Shown here piece after piece: positions 5,815 through 9,598 of a stretch of 9,598 nt of DNA. The stretch comes from Nitrososphaerota archaeon (GTDB lineage: Archaea; Thermoproteota; Nitrososphaeria; Nitrososphaerales; Nitrosopumilaceae): NCBI GenBank assembly GCA_030611185.1, contig JAUWQG010000029.1, positions 1-9,598 of the forward strand, in the 5' to 3' direction. The first letter of the stretch is position 1; every line of letters begins with the position of its first letter. The notes under the pieces are model-generated. The model was given only the letters and a program-made list of their open reading frames with translations. It had not been told where the DNA came from and did no database searches. A program made the translations under genes and the position numbers.

Positions 5815-7125
5815 TTGGCACATAATTTTGATCTAGTAATTATTGGTGGTGGGATTCTTGGAACCTCTTTAGCATATTTTTTATCCCATCTAAACAAATC
5901 CAAACAAATCGCTGTGATAGAGCAAGCCCATGATGTTGCTTTTCATACCAGCGGTAGAAATACAGGCAAAGTTCATGCCCCATACCTGTATAATCCAGAG
6001 AAGAAAAAGATGTTCGCAAAAGCAGCCTACCACGGATATGATATGTGGAAAATTTACTCCAAACTCAAAGATTTACCTTTCAAAGAAGATGGGGTGATAG
6101 AAGTCTCACGAGATAAAAAAGGCACCAAAGTTTTAGAAAAATATCTCAAATGGGGAAAGGAAAATGGATTACAAGATGAAGAAATTAACTTATTATCAAA
6201 ATCAGAACTAAATAAAATAGAACCTGAAATAAAATGTGATGCAGCTCTTCAGGTATACAGAGATGCATCTACGGATTATTCAGTATTAACAAAATCTTTA
6301 ATGAAAGACAGTAAACAAAATGGAATTAAATTTCTTTTAGATACTAAAGTAACAGACCTAAAAAACAGAGAAGGTAAATGGAAAATAACTTTAAATCATG
6401 AGCATGAAATTTTTTCAAATTTTATAATTAATGCAGCGGGAGGAGAGTCCATAGATATTGCTCATAAAGTAGATATTGCAAAAAATCTAACTGATGTTCA
6501 TTTTAGAGGAGAATATCGGAAAGCTCCAAAAGAATACAATAATTTAACAAAGACAAGTGTTTATTCTGTACCAGAGTTTCCAGATTATCCTTTTTTGGAT
6601 CCTCACTGGATAATTAGAGTTGACGGTACTTGTGAAATTGGGCCAAATGCAGTACCAGTGTTTAGTCCTTATGGATACAAAAGATCTGAAAATATCAAAG
6701 AGTTTGTTCCAAAAATGTTAGAAATGCTAGGGTCAGGAGCTAGAAAGGCAATATTTGATAAACAATTTCAAGAACTTGCAATAAATGAAATTCAATCATC
6801 AATGTCAAAATCAGCAATGATAGATAGGGTGAAAAAATTTCTTCCAAAGATTGATGCTGATAAAATCACAGAAAAAGGTACTGCAGGGATAAGATCGTCT
6901 GTTATTGACGAAAAAGGAAAGTTTGTACCAGATGTGGTTTTAATAGATGATTCTATGTCATTTCACATCCTAAATTATAATTCACCAGGTGCAACAGGAG
7001 CCTTACCATTTTCTGCTCATATCATTAACCGACTAAATGAAAATGGATTTTTTAGAAATGAGAGTCCAGACAGCCAATGTGGCCCTTGGAAGTTTAGCGA
7101 CATAATTGAAAAGATATCTACATAA
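5815..7125 (+). CDS. lhgO: FAD-dependent L-2-hydroxyacid oxidase, L-2-hydroxyglutarate oxidase (LhgO)-like
   Basis: A flavoprotein of the D-amino-acid-oxidase superfamily, probably oxidising L-2-hydroxyglutarate or a similar L-2-hydroxyacid to the 2-oxoacid and passing electrons to membrane quinone. The dinucleotide loop is GGGILG (11-16). FHTSGRNTGKVHAPYLY (43-59) matches the conserved LhgO segment around the flavin. FRGEY (230-234), FPFL-like YPFLDPHW (258-265), IGPNAV (275-280), GIRSSVID (358-365) and NYNSPGATGALPF (387-399) all follow the family order. The 436-aa length is slightly above usual because of a tail after about 411 containing CGPWKF. The start is TTG 5815; no ATG fits before the FAD loop. 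Malate:quinone oxidoreductase-like or another L-2-hydroxyacid specificity is the main alternative. Confidence 0.8.
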   Translation: MAHNFDLVIIGGGILGTSLAYFLSHLNKSKQIAVIEQAHDVAFHTSGRNTGKVHAPYLYNPEKKKMFAKAAYHGYDMWKIYSKLKDLPFKEDGVIEVSRDKKGTKVLEKYLKWGKENGLQDEEINLLSKSELNKIEPEIKCDAALQVYRDASTDYSVLTKSLMKDSKQNGIKFLLDTKVTDLKNREGKWKITLNHEHEIFSNFIINAAGGESIDIAHKVDIAKNLTDVHFRGEYRKAPKEYNNLTKTSVYSVPEFPDYPFLDPHWIIRVDGTCEIGPNAVPVFSPYGYKRSENIKEFVPKMLEMLGSGARKAIFDKQFQELAINEIQSSMSKSAMIDRVKKFLPKIDADKITEKGTAGIRSSVIDEKGKFVPDVVLIDDSMSFHILNYNSPGATGALPFSAHIINRLNENGFFRNESPDSQCGPWKFSDIIEKIST

Positions 7126-7160
7126 TGAAATTTGTAATATTAGAAAATCTTATAACATCC

Positions 7161-7167
7161 ATAAAAT
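7161..7167 (+). promoter_or_regulatory. TATA-like element for the 47-aa zinc-finger gene
   Basis: ATAAAAT is centred about 23-26 nt before the TTG at 7187, compatible with a leaderless start there. It is AT-rich background, so this is only moderate support. A second candidate, TTATAAC, is at 7150-7156. Confidence 0.35.
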
Positions 7168-7186
7168 AGCAAAAAAATGATAAAAT

Positions 7187-7330
7187 TTGGCTAGATGTAA
7201 AAGATGTGGTCGTGAAATGGAAAACCAAAGAGAAGGTTTCTGTTCTTTGTCCTGCTATAATCTTGATTTACAAGAGCAAATAAGTTCAATTGGAAAAAAT
7301 AGCATCGTTTCAACAAAAAAGGTAATCTAG
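7187..7330 (+). CDS. Small zinc-finger protein, 47 aa, with possible -1 frame extension
   Basis: From TTG 7187 the frame encodes 47 residues. CKRC (4-7) and GFCSLSC (17-23) form a C-x2-C...C-x3-C zinc knuckle of the type found in many short archaeal proteins. It is followed by a polar helix and ends VSTKKVI before TAG 7328-7330. No ATG is available in frame, and the zinc motif starts at residue 4, so TTG is the likely start. At 7315-7321 an A-AAA-AAG heptamer lies in the zero frame at codons 43-45. In the -1 frame, reading continues with GNLESKESSIIKLLSKLE to TAG 7375-7377, a plausible amphipathic helix, giving a 63-aa product. This could be programmed slippage, a real indel or a homopolymer sequencing error. 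Confidence 0.65.
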   Translation: MARCKRCGREMENQREGFCSLSCYNLDLQEQISSIGKNSIVSTKKVI

Positions 7331-7416
7331 AAAGCAAAGAATCTTCAATAATTAAATTATTATCAAAATTAGAGTAGTGACATTTTGAGTAGTAAAACAT
7401 TAATCATAATTCCAAT

Positions 7417-8244
7417 TTGAAAGTACAGTTGAACAGAATTTTTGGATTGGTATTTACATCTATTTTGATCACGAGTACACTTTATGTCAGTCAAAATGTA
7501 TTTGCAAGTCCATTTTTTTCAAATGGATATTTTACCGAAAATGGAATAGAATGGTGCGAGGAAAATCTTCCTTTGTATGAAGTTTTAGGTGATGAATTTT
7601 TTGAACATCACAAACATTCGTTAGAATCTAGAGTTTGTGCGAGTCTTTATCAGGATTATTATTGGGTTTATGAAGGCTCAGACAGAGTAGAAAAATTAAT
7701 CGAACGAAGTAAACATTACTCTCAACTCGAGATTTTGGAAAGCTATGAAGAATCAGAAACAGGAATAATAGATACCACACCTGCTGAAAACAAAGATCAG
7801 ACTCTGCTTCAAGGAACAATAGAAGATGGAAAAATGATTGTTCAAATAATATCTAGCTCTCCCAGAATAAATGAATCCATGGAAATCAATTTGTCATTTA
7901 TTGATGAAAGTAGTAGACTAGTATCAAATGTTAATTATAAAATTAAGATTACTCAGCAAGATCAACTAATTTTAGAAAACAATAACATCTATTCAGAAAA
8001 AGGATTATCTACCTTGATAACGCGCCCATTAAATTCTGAAGAACCAGTGTCAATCATAATCACTATCAATGGAATTGGAAGTTCTGAAAATCAAGAAGAG
8101 TGGACAGATCCACGTGGGAAAATTGTCATGTTTACAGTTGTACCTGAATTTGGAATAATGTCAATAATTTTACTAGGCATTACAATCATGACGATGATTT
8201 TTCTTAGTTCGAAAATTAATAAAATTTCATTTAGAACGGTATAA
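7417..8244 (+). CDS. Secreted/surface protein with C-terminal PEFG-type sorting signal, 275 aa
   Basis: An exported, membrane-anchored protein. A signal peptide covers about 1-30: basic MKVQLNR, a hydrophobic core and a probable cut after NVFA. Residues 31-110 are acidic and aromatic, with two cysteines (47 and 74) that could form a disulfide. Residues about 133-240 look like a beta-sandwich repeat (IVQIISSSPRINESMEINL, then ITQQDQLILE and VSIIITI). The C-terminus has VVPEFG (241-246), a hydrophobic segment (about 247-264) and a short basic tail (SSKINK). This is the tripartite layout of thaumarchaeal PEFG-CTERM proteins, thought to be processed by an archaeosortase. The start TTG 7417 places the signal peptide normally. 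The specific role on the cell surface is unknown. Confidence 0.85.
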   Translation: MKVQLNRIFGLVFTSILITSTLYVSQNVFASPFFSNGYFTENGIEWCEENLPLYEVLGDEFFEHHKHSLESRVCASLYQDYYWVYEGSDRVEKLIERSKHYSQLEILESYEESETGIIDTTPAENKDQTLLQGTIEDGKMIVQIISSSPRINESMEINLSFIDESSRLVSNVNYKIKITQQDQLILENNNIYSEKGLSTLITRPLNSEEPVSIIITINGIGSSENQEEWTDPRGKIVMFTVVPEFGIMSIILLGITIMTMIFLSSKINKISFRTV

Positions 8245-8260
8245 TTTTATTCTCAAATAT

Positions 8261-8446
8261 TTATTCTGGAGTAAAATTATCGCAACCAGAATTACATGGT
8301 TTGTTCATAACACCTTCACATTTTCCAAATTCATCATGCATGATTCTATGATGGCCACAAACACTGCATTTTTCCCTAAAATATGGGATAAGCTCGCCCA
8401 CTGTAATGTCAGATTTTTTAATTTTATTTTCTGTTTGCAAAGTCAT
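8261..8446 (-). CDS. Small zinc-binding protein, 61 aa
   Basis: A 61-aa soluble protein whose second half is packed with metal ligands: Cys27, Cys30, His32, His33, His37, Cys43, Cys51 and Cys55, in a C-x2-CGHHxxxH...GKC...C-x3-C-x2-F pattern. The pattern recalls short archaeal zinc proteins, but I cannot name the family. The first 25 residues (TENKIKKSDITVGELIPYF) look like a helix. The ATG at 8446 is preferred to the adjacent TTG at 8449. No clear TATA box stands at the leaderless distance, so the promoter is uncertain. It converges on the PEFG-type gene with a 16-bp gap. Confidence 0.75.
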   Translation of the reverse strand: MTLQTENKIKKSDITVGELIPYFREKCSVCGHHRIMHDEFGKCEGVMNKPCNSGCDNFTPE

Positions 8447-8540
8447 CAAAAATTTTCAATCTAATTGCAACTTAAGCTTATGGAAAATAGGATTTAACAA
8501 AGGCAGGTATTGAACCTAAAATAATATCAAGAAATTATCA

Positions 8541-8807
8541 CTAGCGTATTTCTGATTCTGCCTCATCAATTGTTCCACCTTGGCCGTACAACACATGCAT
8601 TGTATAGCTTTTTGTAATCCCTTTATGACCACGAAGTTTTGAAACAATTTTATCTACACCTTCTGGATCCTCGCTACAAATTTTTAGAAAAATATCATAT
8701 TTTCCCCAAATTCCGTTAACTTCAGTCACTTCTGGAAGTTTTTTTAATTCTGAGATTAAATCAATTTCATTCCCCGTATTACAATTAAGAAGAATGTATG
8801 CTTGCAT
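8541..8807 (-). CDS. Stand-alone Lrp/AsnC ligand-binding (RAM) domain protein, 88 aa
   Basis: A cytosolic 88-aa protein made only of the Lrp/AsnC effector (RAM) domain, without the usual N-terminal helix-turn-helix. YILLNCNTGNE (4-14) is the first strand. VTEVNGIWGKYDIFLKI (27-43) carries the family G-x2-D core (Gly35, Asp38). GITKSYTMHVL (63-73) is the last strand. Such domains form dimers or octamers that bind small molecules, often amino acids, in the interface. Without a DNA-binding part it may modulate full-length Lrp proteins or an enzyme. The ATG at 8807 has a TATA box about 25 nt upstream and looks leaderless. Two inverted repeats flank that box. A TrmB-type regulator gene lies 72 bp upstream on the same strand. 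Confidence 0.88.
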   Translation of the reverse strand: MQAYILLNCNTGNEIDLISELKKLPEVTEVNGIWGKYDIFLKICSEDPEGVDKIVSKLRGHKGITKSYTMHVLYGQGGTIDEAESEIR

Positions 8808-8808
8808 A

Positions 8809-8828
8809 ATCTAAATCCTTTTTTAGAT
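8809..8828. promoter_or_regulatory. Inverted repeat between TATA box and start of the RAM gene
   Basis: ATCTAAA (8809-8815) and TTTAGAT (8822-8828) are perfect inverted 7-bp arms with a 6-bp spacer. They cover the transcription start region, a typical place for a repressor operator. Confidence 0.45.
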
Positions 8829-8836
8829 AAATAAAC
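8828..8836 (-). promoter_or_regulatory. TATA box of the RAM domain gene
   Basis: GTTTATTTAT on the minus strand is centred about 25 nt upstream of the ATG at 8807. It predicts a leaderless transcript. Confidence 0.5.
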
Positions 8837-8851
8837 ATTCTAAATTAGAAT
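8837..8851. promoter_or_regulatory. Palindrome just upstream of the RAM gene TATA box
   Basis: ATTCTAA-A-TTAGAAT is a perfect 15-bp palindrome touching the upstream edge of the TATA box, where TFB contacts the BRE. It shares the TCTAA half-site with the repeat at 8809-8828, so both may bind one dimeric regulator. Confidence 0.45.
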
Positions 8852-8868
8852 TTTTCCCATATATGAGG

Positions 8869-8874
8869 AAAAAA
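8869..8874 (-). terminator. T6 tract after the TrmB-like gene
   Basis: Six T on the minus strand follow the stop of the TrmB-like gene by 5 nt. Archaeal RNA polymerase commonly stops at such U-runs. This supports separate transcription of the RAM gene downstream. Confidence 0.45.
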
Positions 8875-8879
8875 TGATA

Positions 8880-9293
8880 TTAAATAATTTTTTGAGGTGC
8901 AGGAATAAAATTTTCAGTGGACTTTAATTTCTGGATTAAGTGAAGTGTCTCTTCTAATTTTTTTATTTTATTTTTTTCGGAATGAATCCATTTCTCTAAA
9001 AATTCTTCAATTGAAACAATTCCGAATTTCATTGGTTTTTCATGTATTCTAAAAACACAGCCCTTTTCTTGTAATGTTTTAAGTAGATGATAAGTTTCAG
9101 TTCTCGGAATATTCAAATTTTTTGACAGTTGAGAAGCAGTGTTATTTCCCATTTTACTTAAGTAAAGATAAACTTTAGATTGATTTGAAGAAAAACCAAA
9201 TTTAAAAAGTAAATTAATTCGATTTTCTAAAAGAGTTTCAGAATTTCCTTGAGGAGATTCTTCCTTGATGTAAATCTGAGTTTTATTCCTCAT
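8880..9293 (-). CDS. TrmB-type winged-helix transcriptional regulator, short form, 137 aa
   Basis: A DNA-binding protein of the TrmB family. The winged helix covers about 26-95: LFKFGFSSNQSKVYLYL (29-45), the helix-turn-helix TASQLSKNLNIPRTETYHLLKT (52-73) and the wing with FRIHEKPMKFG (81-91). A Lys/Glu-rich coiled coil (about 96-124) probably dimerises it. The sugar-binding C-terminal domain of classical TrmB proteins is absent, so its ligand, if any, is not predictable. The ATG at 9293 has an in-frame stop directly upstream (TAG) and no Shine-Dalgarno. A 23-codon ORF overlaps it by 11 nt, so translation may depend on coupling. The neighbouring RAM gene, with its two inverted repeats, is a possible target. 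Confidence 0.85.
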   Translation of the reverse strand: MRNKTQIYIKEESPQGNSETLLENRINLLFKFGFSSNQSKVYLYLSKMGNNTASQLSKNLNIPRTETYHLLKTLQEKGCVFRIHEKPMKFGIVSIEEFLEKWIHSEKNKIKKLEETLHLIQKLKSTENFIPAPQKII

Positions 9294-9354
9294 CTAGAAT
9301 TACCCAGGATAACCCTCTAATTTCTTCCCATGATTCATTATCTAAATTTTTCAT
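9283..9354 (-). CDS. Putative 23-aa upstream ORF overlapping the TrmB-like gene
   Basis: ATG 9354 opens a 23-codon frame (MKNLDNESWEEIRGL, then SWVILDEE) ending in TAA at 9283-9285, past the ATG of the TrmB-like gene in another frame. A TATA-like element at 9376-9384 lies about 26 nt upstream, so the mRNA would begin at this ATG, and this ORF rather than the regulator would be read first. It could be a leader peptide coupling translation, or the N-terminus of a longer regulator separated by a frameshift. The residue composition, with two Trp, looks protein-like, but the length allows chance. Confidence 0.35.
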   Translation of the reverse strand: MKNLDNESWEEIRGLSWVILDEE

Positions 9355-9375
9355 AATTTGTTTTGTGGAAATTTA

Positions 9376-9384
9376 CATAAAAAA
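9376..9384 (-). promoter_or_regulatory. TATA-like box upstream of the 23-aa ORF and TrmB-like gene
   Basis: TTTTTTATG on the minus strand is centred about 26 nt before the ATG at 9354. The 13-bp repeat array begins 6 nt further upstream. Confidence 0.4.
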
Positions 9385-9390
9385 CTCGCG

Positions 9391-9438
9391 TAGAAATCAT
9401 CAGTAGAAATCATCAGTAGAAATCATCAGTAGGAAATT
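9391..9438. repeat. 13-bp direct repeat, three perfect copies plus a degenerate fourth
   Basis: TAGAAATCATCAG is repeated without gaps at 9391-9403, 9404-9416 and 9417-9429. A partial copy (TAGGAAAT) starts at 9430. The array lies directly upstream of the TATA-like box of the TrmB transcript, so it could be a multi-site operator. It could also be a simple slippage-prone tandem repeat. Confidence 0.85.
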
Positions 9439-9510
9439 AAATTTAGAGTATAATAATAATATTTTAACAAAATTCAATCCAATACTAATAAGAAATAAGA
9501 TAAGATGTTT

Positions 9511-9533
9511 TGATTTTCTAAATGTGAAAATCA
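9511..9533. other. 8-bp perfect inverted repeat in the spacer after the tRNA
   Basis: TGATTTTC (9511-9518) and GAAAATCA (9526-9533) are perfect inverted arms with a 7-nt loop. It lies just downstream of the tRNA's T-run on the minus strand. It may add to termination or be a binding site. The rest of the spacer (9439-9510) shows nothing I can name. Confidence 0.4.
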
Positions 9534-9541
9534 TCTAAAAT

Positions 9542-9547
9542 AAAAAA
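9542..9547 (-). terminator. T6 terminator of the tRNA gene
   Basis: Six T on the minus strand follow the discriminator base by one nucleotide, as is usual downstream of archaeal tRNA genes. Confidence 0.6.
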
Positions 9548-9548
9548 G

Positions 9549-9598
9549 CGCCGGGAGGGAGATTTGAACTCCCGTTCCCTTGCGAGAACGCGCTTTAT
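9549..9598 (-). tRNA. Class II tRNA, 3' part only, probably tRNA-Ser
   Basis: Reading the minus strand, a long variable arm (GTTCTC-GCAA-GGGAAC, 9589-9574) is followed by the T-arm GGGAG-TTCAAAT-CTCCC (9573-9557), the acceptor strand TCCCGGC (9556-9550) and a G discriminator (9549). CCA is not encoded. The long variable arm means Ser or Leu; G73 favours Ser, because archaeal tRNA-Leu normally has A73. The anticodon and 5' half are beyond the window. The bases before the variable arm (ATAAAGCGC) do not give an obvious Ser anticodon loop, so an intron near the anticodon is possible. Confidence 0.9.

Noticed and set aside
5769..5903. Longer N-terminus (45 residues) for the 107-aa protein
   Set aside because: It would overlap the FAD-binding start of the divergent flavoprotein and read through its own TATA box.
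7125..7169. 14-codon plus-strand frame overlapping the flavoprotein stop (TAATG)
   Set aside because: Too short, and it contains the promoter candidates of the next gene. The TAATG overlap alone is weak evidence.
7191..7400. Minus-strand 69-codon frame
   Set aside because: It is the complement of the zinc-finger mini-gene, whose CxxC/CxxxC pattern is much better evidence for coding on the plus strand.
7628..7819. Minus-strand frame inside the PEFG-type gene
   Set aside because: A hydrophobic antisense shadow of a gene with a clear signal peptide and sorting signal.
8505..8517. T-arm-like AGGTTCAATACCT on the minus strand, suggesting a tRNA
   Set aside because: It fits a B-box pattern, but no acceptor, anticodon arm or D arm can be built around it. 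It is probably a chance hairpin.
9391..9438. The repeat array as a CRISPR or C/D box RNA (CTGATGA on the minus strand)
   Set aside because: There are no spacers between the 13-bp copies, so it is not a CRISPR. Box-like CTGA/TGATGA elements are only 6 nt apart, too close for guide sequences of a C/D RNA.

Overview
The window most likely comes from an ammonia-oxidising archaeon of the Nitrososphaerota (Thaumarchaeota), probably a Nitrosopumilales relative. This rests on family knowledge and sequence features, not on a database match. The DNA is AT-rich. Many starts are TTG with a TATA box about 26 nt upstream and no Shine-Dalgarno, which indicates leaderless mRNAs. There is an archaeal two-subunit 2-oxoacid:ferredoxin oxidoreductase, a stand-alone Lrp-type RAM domain protein, a TrmB-type HTH protein, a secreted protein ending in a PEFG-type sorting signal, and several small Cys-rich proteins.

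Layout. 3-281 (+) is the 3' end of an unknown gene, overlapping tail-to-tail with an unknown 146-aa gene (274-714, -). 762-3618 (-) is the oxidoreductase operon: the fused gamma/alpha subunit, then beta, with an 11-nt overlap and good Shine-Dalgarno sites. A 47-aa Cys-rich gene (3670-3813, -) lies just upstream of it and diverges from a D-2-hydroxyacid dehydrogenase (3863-4837, +); both appear to use one TATA element. A 29-aa Lys/Glu-rich mini-gene with its own promoter and hairpin terminator follows (4919-5045, +). Next come a ChuX/HutX-like protein (5044-5421, -) and a Cys-containing 107-aa protein (5445-5768, -), which diverges from an L-2-hydroxyglutarate oxidase-like flavoprotein (5815-7125, +). 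A 47-aa zinc-finger protein on a TTG start (7187-7330, +) ends just after a perfect -1 slippery heptamer. The PEFG-type secreted protein is at 7417-8244 (+). The minus strand then carries a 61-aa zinc protein (8261-8446), the RAM protein (8541-8807), the TrmB-like regulator (8880-9293) with an overlapping 23-aa upstream ORF (9283-9354), a 13-bp triplicated repeat (9391-9429) and the 3' part of a class II tRNA, probably tRNA-Ser (9549 to the window end).

How the genes fit together. Three enzymes of 2-oxoacid/2-hydroxyacid redox chemistry lie within about 6.4 kb: the ferredoxin-linked oxidoreductase, the NAD(P)-linked D-2-hydroxyacid dehydrogenase and the FAD-linked L-2-hydroxyacid oxidase. They could balance central 2-oxoacid pools and salvage stray 2-hydroxyacids, but they are in separate transcription units and the link is inference. 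The right-hand end is a small regulatory cluster: TrmB-type HTH, RAM domain, inverted repeats around the RAM promoter and a repeat array upstream of the TrmB promoter. I see no mobile element, CRISPR array or phage gene. The least expected items are the small genes and their promoter layout.
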